NCBI RefSeq assembly: GCF_000741645.1
Contig: NZ_JGZD01000009.1
Coordinates: 124,001-188,000 of the forward strand
Length of the DNA stretch: 64,000 nt
DNA from: Bifidobacterium minimum
Lineage (GTDB): Bacteria > Actinomycetota > Actinomycetes > Actinomycetales > Bifidobacteriaceae
Direction: 5' to 3'
Under the pieces are notes generated by a model. That model saw nothing but the letters and a program-made list of their open reading frames with translations. It searched no databases and had not been told where the DNA came from. Shown one piece after another: positions 56,667-64,000 of this stretch; position 1 is the stretch's first letter; the number at the start of each line of letters is the position of its first letter. The translations under genes were made by a program, and so were the position numbers.

Positions 56667-57515
56667 GTGGAGATCCTTCGCGTGTTCAACAACAATGTCG
56701 TTCTGGCCATAGACGACGGGCGTGAGGTCATCCTCACGGGACGTGGGCTTGGATTCCATGCCCGGCCGGGACAAGAGGTGGACAGAGCGAAGATCGTCCG
56801 CACGTTCCTTCCCTCCGACGGCCGCGACCCCGACCATATCGCCGAGCACATAGCCGACATCCCACCGGAGATCATCCGGCTGGTCACCGACGCCATGGCG
56901 CGGGTGGGGATGGCCCGCCAGTCCCGGGAAAGCCCCACCCTCGTCGTTGCGCTCGCCGACCATGTGTCCGGCGTTCTCAGACGCGCGAGCGTCGGCGGAA
57001 CATCCATCGAATATCCGCTGGAGGCCGAGGTCAGATCCCTGTATCCGGAGGAATACGAGAAGGCTCGATCACTGGTGGCTGAGCTCAATGCGGCGCTGAA
57101 GGGCGCTCTGCCGTCAAGCGAGGACGTGGCCTTTGCTCTCCATCTCGTGAACGCGGGCTTCTCGACGGGGGACCTGTCCTATACCTACAGGATGACGGGG
57201 GTCATACAGCAGATGCTCGCCGTCATCGAGCAGACCTACGGCATCAGAATGGATCAGCGAAGCGTGAACGTCGCACGGTTCATCACGCATCTGCGATACC
57301 TTTTCGTCCGCATCCACCAGGGCCGACAGCTGGAGAAGGGCTCTGAGCCGATTATCCAATCCATCCGCCAGACGTATCCCGACCAGATGCAGTGCGCATA
57401 CCGTCTGGCCGCCGTTGTGGAGCTCAGGCTCGGCGCCAGCCTGACCGAGGACGAGATCGGGTATCTGGCACTCCACGTCGCCCGTGTCGTGGCGGATGCC
57501 ACCCAGTCCTCGTGA
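56667..57515 (+). CDS. LicT/BglG-family transcription antiterminator
   Basis: 282 residues. An N-terminal CAT RNA-binding domain (EILRVFNNNVVLAIDDGREVILTGRGLGFHARPGQEV, cited in part) is followed by two PRD domains (about 65-170 and 175-280) with phosphorylatable histidines in LADHVSGV, FITHLRYLF and LALHVARV. Phosphorylation by HPr/EIIB sets its activity. It starts with GTG at 56667, 41 nt after the PTS gene, and should act on the RAT site at 54400. An operon of transporter and its own antiterminator is classical. Confidence 0.93.
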   Translation: MEILRVFNNNVVLAIDDGREVILTGRGLGFHARPGQEVDRAKIVRTFLPSDGRDPDHIAEHIADIPPEIIRLVTDAMARVGMARQSRESPTLVVALADHVSGVLRRASVGGTSIEYPLEAEVRSLYPEEYEKARSLVAELNAALKGALPSSEDVAFALHLVNAGFSTGDLSYTYRMTGVIQQMLAVIEQTYGIRMDQRSVNVARFITHLRYLFVRIHQGRQLEKGSEPIIQSIRQTYPDQMQCAYRLAAVVELRLGASLTEDEIGYLALHVARVVADATQSS

Positions 57516-57578
57516 CGCCGTGTCGTTTCACTCGTGACGATCGTATCGTTCCCCGTGGCGACAGTCTCGTCGAAAGGC

Positions 57579-57642
57579 CCAGTGGACGATGCCATCCGAT
57601 GGAAGGTGCCATCCAGTGGACGATGCCATCGGAGATGGCGTC
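57579..57642. repeat. Direct repeat and hairpin between convergent licT and dagK genes
   Basis: CCAGTGGACGATGCCATC occurs twice (57579-57596, 57613-57630). The second copy forms the left arm of a GATGCCATC-GGA-GATGGCGTC hairpin (57622-57642). It is probably a shared terminator region; no T-run is present. The gap 57516-57707 is otherwise empty. Confidence 0.6.
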
Positions 57643-57707
57643 ATCGAGAAAGACGGAGTTGCCGAGGGGGTTGACAGGGAGTCCTGACGCGATATGCCGG
57701 TCGCGTG

Positions 57708-58799
57708 CTAACGCCCGTTGGATTCGGGGACGCGGACCGTCAGGGAACGGTGTTCGACGCTGAAGCCGATATGGCTGCTTTCGCCTAGCATATCGCCGTC
57801 CACCTGAACGAGTGCCGGTTTCTCCAGAACGATGTCGGCGGATACGCCCTGAACCTGTTCGATGCTCGAGTTCGTCGACAGCGGGCTTTGCTCCGCCTTG
57901 CCCGTGATCGTCTGATGGACGACGTCGCCGAAAAGGCTCGCCCATCCCAGAAGTCCGCCCGAGGTGTCGATGATCTCGAAATCCAGAAGCCCGTCGTCGA
58001 AGGACGCCTCCGGCATCAGCGAGAACACGGGGATCTGCCCGCAGTTTCCCGCCATCAGCGTGCGGAAGGTGAGGTCACGGGTCGTGTGGGTCTCTCCGTT
58101 CGGCTCCGCTATGGTCACCGTGCCATGATATTTGGGCGCGAAAAGATTCTTGACGCCTCCGATGAAGTACGCAAGCCAGCTGATGTTCTTTTTGAGGTTC
58201 GGGTCCGTGTCGTCGATCATCAGCGCGTCGAAGCCCATTCCCGCGACGATGAGGAACGCGTGGGCGTGGACATCTTCGGCGTCGAGAAGGGACATGCGCC
58301 CCACGTCGATGCGGCGGGATCCGTGCGATGTGGCCACCGTCAGCGCGGCCTCGACGTCGTCGAGGGGAATCCCCAGATTGCGCGCCAGAAGGTTTCCCGT
58401 TCCCGTCGGGATTATCCCCATGGCATGGCCGCTGCCCGACATCGCGCTCGCTACCGTCCGGACGGTCCCGTCCCCTCCCACGGCCACCACGACGTCGGCC
58501 CCGTCGTTCAGCGCTTCGCGCGCGCAGGCGCCCCCGTCCTTATTGACCTGAGTGTCAAGAAGAATGATCTCTCCGAGTCCGTGGTCCTCGCAGAAGCGGA
58601 TGATGTGCTCGCGGTTTTGCTCGGCCTGCGGCTTGGAAGGATTGATGATGAACGCGTATCGGACGCTGTCGCCCCGACGATGCAGCAGGGAAACGATTAT
58701 CTTTCTGCGCTTCTGCCATACGCGGATGCCCACCACAACCGTGATCACGGCCACGGTGATGACGGTGAGGACAAGAACGACGATTGAGGTCTGGGGCAT
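57708..58799 (-). CDS. Diacylglycerol kinase family (DagK/YegS-like) lipid kinase
   Basis: 363 residues with one N-terminal membrane helix (SIVVLVLTVITVAVITVVVGI) and a catalytic DAGK domain. The nucleotide motif is VVAVGGDGTVRTVASAM near residue 108, then MGIIPTGTGNLLARNLGIP. The C-terminal domain holds DGLLDFEIID and VQVDGDMLGES. Such enzymes phosphorylate diacylglycerol or related lipids for recycling. A CACAAT -10-like box ends 6 nt before the ATG, pointing to a leaderless mRNA. It is divergent from serS. Confidence 0.88.
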   Translation of the reverse strand: MPQTSIVVLVLTVITVAVITVVVGIRVWQKRRKIIVSLLHRRGDSVRYAFIINPSKPQAEQNREHIIRFCEDHGLGEIILLDTQVNKDGGACAREALNDGADVVVAVGGDGTVRTVASAMSGSGHAMGIIPTGTGNLLARNLGIPLDDVEAALTVATSHGSRRIDVGRMSLLDAEDVHAHAFLIVAGMGFDALMIDDTDPNLKKNISWLAYFIGGVKNLFAPKYHGTVTIAEPNGETHTTRDLTFRTLMAGNCGQIPVFSLMPEASFDDGLLDFEIIDTSGGLLGWASLFGDVVHQTITGKAEQSPLSTNSSIEQVQGVSADIVLEKPALVQVDGDMLGESSHIGFSVEHRSLTVRVPESNGR

Positions 58800-58938
58800 A
58801 CGTCAATTGTGCCTGTGCCCGTGCGTGAAACCGGTGCGGTGGACGTTACATTGACGATTTCTGCACGAAGACGCCCCTGCGCGCGGCGCCGACGTCCTTC
58901 GTGTCGGGGGTGTCGCCTTTCGGCATTAGGCTGAAGCC

Positions 58939-60225
58939 ATGCTTGATATTCAGTTCATTCGCGATCACGCCGATATCGTCAGGGAATCACAGCGCAAACG
59001 GGGGGAGTCCGTCGAACTCGTCGACGAGGTCCTGCGCTCGGACGAGGTGCGTCGTTCGTCGCTGAAGAGCTTCGAGGAGGCCCGGTCCCGGCAGAAGGAG
59101 ATCGGTCGCCAGGTGGCGGCGGCCGCACCCGATGCGAAGGCCGCGCTTATCGCCCAGACCAAGGAGCTGTCGGCGCGCGTGGCGGAATACAGGGCCTCCG
59201 CCGATTCCGCTGCGGAGGAGTACACCACGGCGATGTGGAAGCTTTCCAACATCGTCGAGCCCGAGGCTCCCGAGGGGGGCGAGGACGATTACGTCGTCGT
59301 CAAGAAGGTGGGAAGCATCCGGGATTTCGCGTCGGAGGGATTCGAACCGAAGGATCATCTGGCGTTGGGCGTGGGCGTCGCGGGCATCGATATGCGCCGC
59401 GGCGTGAAGGTGTCCGGGTCGCGCTTCTATTTCCTGCGTGGAGCCGTGGCCCGGCTGCAGATCGCGATGCTGACCATGGCCGTGGACCAGGCAGAGGAGA
59501 ACGGCTTCACGCTTGCCATCACCCCGACACTGGTCCGGCCCGAGGTCATGGCGGGAACGGGGTTCCTCAACTCCCATGCCGACGAGATCTATCGTCTTCG
59601 CGAGCCCGACGACCAGTATCTTGTGGGGACGTCCGAGGTCGCGCTCGCGGGGATGCATGAGAACGAGATCCTCGATCTGGGCAATGGTCCGCTGAAGTAC
59701 TGCGGGTGGTCGAGCTGCTACCGGCGCGAGGCCGGGGCGGCGGGCAAGGACACTGCGGGAATCATCCGCGTCCACCAGTTCGACAAGGTCGAGATGTTCG
59801 TCTACTGCCGTCAGGAGGATTCGCGCGACATGCACCAGCAGCTTCTGGGCATGGAGCAGAAGATGCTGGCCAAGGTCGAGGTGCCGTACCGCATCATCGA
59901 CACCGCCGCGGGAGACCTGGGGTCGTCGGCCGCGCGCAAATTCGACTGCGAGGCGTGGGTGCCCACCCAGGGGCGTTACCGTGAGCTGACATCGACGTCC
60001 AACTGCACGGAATATCAGGCGCGACGGCTGAACATCCGCGAACGCACCGAGGACGGATCGACGCGGTCGGTGTCCACGCTGAACGGGACGTTGGCCACCA
60101 CCCGATGGCTGGTCGCGATTCTGGAGAATCATCAGCAGAAGGATGGTTCGATCGAGATACCGCAGGCGATGAGGCCGTATATGGGCGGACGCGAGGTCAT
60201 AGAACCCGCGACGTGGGAGGCCTGA
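58939..60225 (+). CDS. serS: Serine-tRNA ligase
   Basis: 428 residues. An N-terminal coiled coil arm that grips the long variable arm of tRNA-Ser (about residues 30-100, VDEVLRSDEVRRSSLKSFEE onward) precedes a class II core. Motif 2 is SCYRREAGAAGKDTAGIIRVHQFDKVE (cited in part), motif 3 ends LNGTLATTRWLVAILENHQ. The ATG follows a TAGGCT box by 6 nt, possibly leaderless. It is followed 120 nt later by a tRNA-Ser gene, a fitting pair. Confidence 0.96.
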   Translation: MLDIQFIRDHADIVRESQRKRGESVELVDEVLRSDEVRRSSLKSFEEARSRQKEIGRQVAAAAPDAKAALIAQTKELSARVAEYRASADSAAEEYTTAMWKLSNIVEPEAPEGGEDDYVVVKKVGSIRDFASEGFEPKDHLALGVGVAGIDMRRGVKVSGSRFYFLRGAVARLQIAMLTMAVDQAEENGFTLAITPTLVRPEVMAGTGFLNSHADEIYRLREPDDQYLVGTSEVALAGMHENEILDLGNGPLKYCGWSSCYRREAGAAGKDTAGIIRVHQFDKVEMFVYCRQEDSRDMHQQLLGMEQKMLAKVEVPYRIIDTAAGDLGSSAARKFDCEAWVPTQGRYRELTSTSNCTEYQARRLNIRERTEDGSTRSVSTLNGTLATTRWLVAILENHQQKDGSIEIPQAMRPYMGGREVIEPATWEA

Positions 60226-60344
60226 CGTCCATTCGTGCGAAATCCGCGATAAAGCCGTGGCATGTCGGGGTGGCATGCCGCCGCGTCCCGTTGCCGATGG
60301 GGTACAATGGACGCTCGTGACCGCAGGAGCATGGACGCGATCAT

Positions 60345-60429
60345 GGACAGGTGTCCGAGCGGTCTAAGGAGACGGTCTTGAAAACCGTTGTGGTGCAAGC
60401 CACCGCGAGTTCGAATCTCGCCCTGTCCG
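60345..60429 (+). tRNA. tRNA-Ser (anticodon TGA)
   Basis: The acceptor stem GGACAGG pairs with CCTGTCC, with G as discriminator. The anticodon loop CTTGAAA carries TGA; a long variable arm and GTTCGAATC T loop are present. CCA is not encoded. A TACAAT -10 box lies at 60303-60308. Confidence 0.95.
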
Positions 60430-60433
60430 CATG

Positions 60434-60470
60434 AGGGCCCCGGGAGCAATCCCGGGGCCCCTTCGTTATG
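60434..60470 (+). terminator. Terminator hairpin after tRNA-Ser(TGA)
   Basis: GGGCCCCGGG and CCCGGGGCCC form a perfect stem around AGCAAT, followed by CTTCGTT. The T stretch is weak but the position is right. Confidence 0.7.
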
Positions 60471-60881
60471 CGGGTTTCCCGGTGATTCCGCGTTCGTTGA
60501 TTCCATTTCCGCGTTGGGGACAAGGGATTATCCACTTCGTCGCGCTTTCCTACGCTACGCCTTTCCGCCATGCCATTCTTCCGCCATGCCGTTCTTCGTT
60601 ACGCCCGTGTCTTCGTTACGCCCGCGTTCCTCGTCATACCTGTGGGGTGAGGCCTAGTCGGTGATTGTGATGGCGGCGGCTTCGCTGACTTCGCAGATCA
60701 TGTAACACGCCGTTTATGGAGACCCTGTCATCCGTTACCTGTCCTTAACCGTCCGCTCGTGATTCTCCGAGGCGCTTCTGCGAGTATTCACGCATGGCCC
60801 TGGGCCGTCGATTTTCCCGCTCGTTTTCGGAGCGACCGGGAACGTCGCGATGAGCGCAAGCACAGGGGGAAAGGTGTGGAT
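60471..60881. repeat. Non-coding gap with degenerate tandem repeats before the kinase gene
   Basis: This 411-nt gap has no gene. CCGCCATGCCRTTCTT is repeated twice in tandem (60565-60580, 60581-60596), then CGTTACGCCCGTGTCTT and CGTTACGCCCGCGTTCC (60597-60630). The promoter of the kinase-permease cluster must lie to the right of these, but I could not identify it with confidence. Low-complexity GGGGGAAAGG just before 60882 is its ribosome-binding site. Confidence 0.6.
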
Positions 60882-61955
60882 ATGGTGTCGAAAACCATCG
60901 CAAGCCTGATGGACGTGGATTCCACGTCAACGAGTCTGGATGCGTTCTCGGGACTGTCGAAGGGCGATCCCGCTCCGTTCTGGCTGTTTCAGGGCGTGTG
61001 CGCGGCCTGGGGGATCGATCATACGAAGGCCGCGCTCAATCTGATCACGGTGTCGGAGAACGCCACGTTCGTCCTGCTTCTGGACGATGTTGAAGAGGGC
61101 GTCGTGAGGGTTTCGCAGCCGGGGTACGTCGGGGGGCCGCAGGCGGTGGCGTCCGAGATCACCTGGCTCAACGCGCTTCATGACATCGACGGCGTCAATC
61201 TGATCAATCCCGTCCCCACCGTCCGCGGAACGTTCGTGACCGGGATACGCGACATGACGGGAACCGTATGGACGGTCGTCTCGACGAAGTTCGTGGAGGG
61301 AACCGTGCTGGAGGATCTGGAAAACCCCGCCCCCTACTACGTCACGATCGGGCGGTGGGCCGCCATGTTCCACAAGCAGTCACGGCGGTGGACCCCACCA
61401 TCGGGTTTCACGCGCTTCAATTGGGATCTGTCCAATATGGTCGGGCCCTCGCCCCGCTGGGGACGGTGGGAGAGCGCGGACCTCACCGAGGACGAGCGGG
61501 ACGTCTGCACGAAGGCCCTGTGGAAGGCGATGGACGTCCTCATCAAGGTTCCCCGGACCGCCGAGACCTGGGGGCTGATTCACGCGGATCTGCGCCCGTC
61601 CAACGTCATCAGGGGACCGCAGGGAAAGCTGACCGTCATAGACTTCGACGACGCGGGCTACAGCTGGTACCTCTACGACTACGCCTCGTCCCTGAGCTTC
61701 ATCGAGCATGAGGACTACGCCCCTGAACTCGCCTCCGCATGGGTGAAGGGATATGAGGAGATCGCCGGAACGTTCTCCGATGACGATCTGGAGATCATGT
61801 CGGCGCTGTCGATGATCCGCAGGCTGCAGATGCTCGGGTGGACCACGAACCACCGCGAGGACGCGCTGCCACCTGGATTGGCCCGACAGCAGTCTTCCGG
61901 ATCGGTGACGTGCGCGGTCCGGTATCTGGAGGATTCGCGTTGGCTTCTTCGCTGA
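60882..61955 (+). CDS. Aminoglycoside-phosphotransferase-fold kinase (ethanolamine/hydroxy-amine kinase candidate)
   Basis: A 357-residue kinase of the APH/choline-kinase fold. The catalytic loop is GLIHADLRPSNVIRG and the metal-binding motif VIDFDDAGYSWYLYDYASS. The N-terminal lobe has LNLITVSENATFVL and VVRVSQPGY, in which the ATP-lysine is replaced or shifted. This subfamily often sits with, or is fused to, AGXT2L-type phospho-lyases, phosphorylating ethanolamine or hydroxylysine. The ATG at 60882 has AAAGG 7 nt upstream. Its partner genes follow on the same strand, so I infer hydroxy-amine phosphorylation; the substrate is not proven. Confidence 0.75.
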   Translation: MVSKTIASLMDVDSTSTSLDAFSGLSKGDPAPFWLFQGVCAAWGIDHTKAALNLITVSENATFVLLLDDVEEGVVRVSQPGYVGGPQAVASEITWLNALHDIDGVNLINPVPTVRGTFVTGIRDMTGTVWTVVSTKFVEGTVLEDLENPAPYYVTIGRWAAMFHKQSRRWTPPSGFTRFNWDLSNMVGPSPRWGRWESADLTEDERDVCTKALWKAMDVLIKVPRTAETWGLIHADLRPSNVIRGPQGKLTVIDFDDAGYSWYLYDYASSLSFIEHEDYAPELASAWVKGYEEIAGTFSDDDLEIMSALSMIRRLQMLGWTTNHREDALPPGLARQQSSGSVTCAVRYLEDSRWLLR

Positions 61956-62062
61956 TGGATTGGAGGGCAGACGGGATGGTATGGCGTGCCGCTGGCATTG
62001 TCGGCGTGCCGATCGCGTATTGACGGGTGATCAACCAGGTGATCAGGAGAGAGAGGACAACC

Positions 62063-63568
62063 ATGGCTTCAACGGCAGGCGACTTGCGGTCGCGTGGGTC
62101 GGGTCTGGGAGCGGTGACCTACGTGGACATCGACGAGGACTACTTCGACAAAAGGCAATTGAAAAGGACCTCCGGGGCTTTCGGCCTGTGGGCGATCGGC
62201 ATCGCGGCGGTCATCTCCGGGGATTTCTCGGGATGGAACGGCGGCATCGCCCAGGCGGGATGGGGCGGTATGCTCATCGCGGCGGTCATCGTGTACGTCA
62301 TGTACGTTCTGATGCTCAACTCGATCAGCGAGATGGCCTCGGCGATGCCCCACACGGGCGGGGCGTACTCCTTCGCTCGTGCGGCCATGGGGCCATGGGG
62401 AGGATTCTTCACGGGACTGGCCGAGACCATCGAATACGTGATGACGGCCGCCACGATCGTGTACTTCTCATCCGCCTACGCGGACGCCATCGTGTCGGAT
62501 CTGACGGGATACTCCCTGGACGACCATGGTCTGCAATGGGTATGGTGGCTGGCGTTGTACGTCATCTTCGTCATCGTGAACTGGCTGGGGGCCGAAACCT
62601 CCTTCCGCTTCGCGCAGGTCGTCTCGATCGCCGCCCTCGCGATAGTCGCGATCTTCGGCATCGGAGCGTTCGCGACGGGCAAGGTGGATTTCGGCTCGCT
62701 TCTTGACATCAAGCCCACGGCAGGCGGAACCTCGTTCCTTCCCATGGGTCCCGCGGCCATCCTCTTCGCCATGCCTTTCGCCATGTGGCTCTTCCTGGGG
62801 ATCGAGCAGCTTCCGCTCGCCGCCGAGGAGGTTCGCGATCCCGAGCACAACATCCCGAAGGCGTCTCGTCTGTGCATCCTCACGCTGGGGATCTCGGCGC
62901 TGATCATCGTCTTCCTCAACCCCGCCGTGGTGGGATCCGCCGCCCTCGCCGGTTCCGACGAACCTCTGTTGGACGGGTACAGGGCCATTCTCCCCGGGAA
63001 TGTCGCCGCGCTCCTGTCGGCCTTCGCGCTGATCGGCCTCCTAGCCTCCATCCAGGGGATCATGTTCGCGTATGGCCGCAACCTGTATTCGCTGTCCCGT
63101 GCAGGCTACTATCCGGCGTTCCTCAGTCTGACGGGGAAGCGCAAAACCCCGTACTGGGGCCTGATCGTGGGCGCCGTGATCGGCTTCGCCGCTCTGTTCA
63201 TCATCGCCTACGGTGGCGAGGGCGCGGGATCCGTCGTTCTGAACATCGCCGTGTGGGGCGCCGTTCTGGCCTATCTTCTGCAGATGGTCTCATATGTCCT
63301 TCTCAAGAGGAACATGCCGGGGATATCACGCCCCTTCGTCAGCGCATATGGGGTGCCCGGGGCGGTCGTCTCGGGTCTGCTCGCCCTGGTGATCTTCGTG
63401 GCGGTTCTTTTCAACCCCGACTATCGGCTGGCGGTGTATGTGATGGTCGCGATCTATCTCGTGGCGACGGTGTTCTTCGCGCTCTATGGACGCAAGCATC
63501 TCATCATGTCGCCCGAGGAGGAGTTCGCCGCATCCGGAGGATCCCTGCAATACCACACGCACGAATAG
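62063..63568 (+). CDS. APC-family permease, ethanolamine-permease type
   Basis: A 501-residue transporter with about twelve membrane helices. After a short polar start comes DEDYFDKRQLKRTSGAFGLWAIGIAAVISGDFSGWN (cited in part), which closely follows the pattern of ethanolamine permeases, as do MPHTGGAYSFARAAMGPWGGFFTGLAETIEYV. The segment EVRDPEHNIPKASR is the cytoplasmic APC loop. It should import ethanolamine or another small amine by exchange or proton symport. It starts at 62063, with GAGAGGACA upstream, 107 nt after the kinase and 159 nt before the phospho-lyase-like gene. Confidence 0.82.
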   Translation: MASTAGDLRSRGSGLGAVTYVDIDEDYFDKRQLKRTSGAFGLWAIGIAAVISGDFSGWNGGIAQAGWGGMLIAAVIVYVMYVLMLNSISEMASAMPHTGGAYSFARAAMGPWGGFFTGLAETIEYVMTAATIVYFSSAYADAIVSDLTGYSLDDHGLQWVWWLALYVIFVIVNWLGAETSFRFAQVVSIAALAIVAIFGIGAFATGKVDFGSLLDIKPTAGGTSFLPMGPAAILFAMPFAMWLFLGIEQLPLAAEEVRDPEHNIPKASRLCILTLGISALIIVFLNPAVVGSAALAGSDEPLLDGYRAILPGNVAALLSAFALIGLLASIQGIMFAYGRNLYSLSRAGYYPAFLSLTGKRKTPYWGLIVGAVIGFAALFIIAYGGEGAGSVVLNIAVWGAVLAYLLQMVSYVLLKRNMPGISRPFVSAYGVPGAVVSGLLALVIFVAVLFNPDYRLAVYVMVAIYLVATVFFALYGRKHLIMSPEEEFAASGGSLQYHTHE

Positions 63569-63727
63569 TACGTCCGATGAACGAATGAATAACCCGCACC
63601 ACGGAAACCGTCGCTTCCGATGCCGACGACCTCCGAGGACGATTCCCCGGAATGGCCGGCATCGGAAGGGATGCTTGGTGCGCACCCGTGCCGGCCGGAT
63701 ACCGGACGGCACGCGGTGATGACGTGA

Positions 63728-64000
63728 ATGACGCAAGAAAGAAGACATAACGATGGCAACTCGATCGACCATTATGGATACGAACAGTTTCAGGCCCGAG
63801 ATGGCGGACGCCTCGACCCCCGCACGAGGGAGCTGACCCGGGAGAGAAGCGTTCTCGGCGATGCGTACCGGCTGTTCTACCGCACGCCGGTCCATCTGGT
63901 CAAAGGACGCGGATCGCATCTGTGGGACGCCGACGGCGTCGAATATCTTGACGTGTACAACAACGTGGCGTCGGTCGGGCATTGCCATCCGCGGGTGGTC
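63728..64000 (+). CDS. Class III aminotransferase/phospho-lyase (AGXT2L type), 3' end beyond window
   Basis: The first 91 codons run to the right edge. They read LGDAYRLFYRTPVHLVKGRG and SHLWDADGVEYLDVYNNVASVGHCHPRVV (cited in part), the N-terminal domain of the subfamily that contains ethanolamine-phosphate phospho-lyase and 5-phosphohydroxylysine phospho-lyase. The YNNV..VGHCHP block is diagnostic. The PLP lysine lies outside the window. The start is probably the ATG at 63728, which has no strong Shine-Dalgarno; the ATG at 63753 is in another frame and stops at once. It is a natural partner for the kinase and permease before it. Confidence 0.8.
   Translation, partial: MTQERRHNDGNSIDHYGYEQFQARDGGRLDPRTRELTRERSVLGDAYRLFYRTPVHLVKGRGSHLWDADGVEYLDVYNNVASVGHCHPRVV

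Noticed and set aside
11840..60630. Tandem repeats considered as a CRISPR array
   Set aside because: Units are adjacent or nearly so, differ between sites, and lack regular unique spacers or cas genes.
60471..60881. Protein-coding frames (60388-60657, 60431-60664) across the gap after tRNA-Ser(TGA)
   Set aside because: They begin inside the tRNA or its terminator and read through degenerate repeats; no conserved features.

Overview
The window is one contiguous stretch of high-GC actinobacterial chromosome. The organism is almost certainly a member of the Bifidobacteriaceae, most likely a Bifidobacterium. Reasons: the order malQ - rplM - rpsI - adhE - S10/spc/alpha ribosomal clusters; an AdhE whose restored length is 910 residues; a short-LID adenylate kinase of 187 residues; a 29-residue bS22-type small-subunit protein; and several genes whose -10 box sits 6-7 nt before the start codon, which implies leaderless mRNAs. 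No insertion sequence, prophage or CRISPR array is visible. Species-level assignment is not possible by reading alone.

Left region (1-11.8 kb, accessory metabolism). A partial DNA polymerase IV is cut by the left edge. An Lrp-type regulator and an EamA transporter lie on the minus strand, divergent from a plus-strand cluster: a PotABCD-type polyamine-like ABC importer, a decayed second potD copy, a YtcJ-type amidohydrolase, a class III (GSA-like) aminotransferase and a succinate-semialdehyde-type dehydrogenase. Together these look like uptake and breakdown of an amine or amide through an aldehyde to an acid.

Central region (12-36.8 kb, housekeeping). tRNA-Ser(GCT), a YigZ-family protein, a small repeat protein, malQ, rplM-rpsI, adhE (broken by a one-base frameshift), then rpsJ to rplO, secY, adk, infA, rpmJ, rpsM, rpsK, rpoA, rplQ and truA in the usual bacterial order.

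Right-centre (36.8-60.4 kb). tRNA-Ser(CGA) with a near-consensus promoter, a lone DUF2142-type membrane protein in a gene-poor patch, a DUF4439-like lipoprotein divergent from nusA, infB, rbfA, truB, ribF (frameshifted), radA, a frameshifted secreted or membrane protein, bS22, rpiA, an RNase HI with a long tail, pgm, a B-C-A type sugar PTS permease with a LicT-type antiterminator and its RNA target, a diacylglycerol-kinase-family protein, serS and tRNA-Ser(TGA).

Right end (60.8-64 kb). An aminoglycoside-phosphotransferase-fold kinase, an ethanolamine-permease-type APC transporter and the start of a class III phospho-lyase/aminotransferase of the AGXT2L type. This trio predicts a cobalamin-independent import - phosphorylation - lyase route for ethanolamine (or a related hydroxy-amine). 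It would release acetaldehyde, a substrate of AdhE.

Two features run through the whole window. First, three genes (adhE, ribF and the 49-kb gene) each lack exactly one base, so either the assembly has small deletions or the strain carries real mutations. Second, short degenerate tandem repeats of roughly 14-21 nt recur in intergenic gaps and as small in-frame insertions in conserved enzymes.
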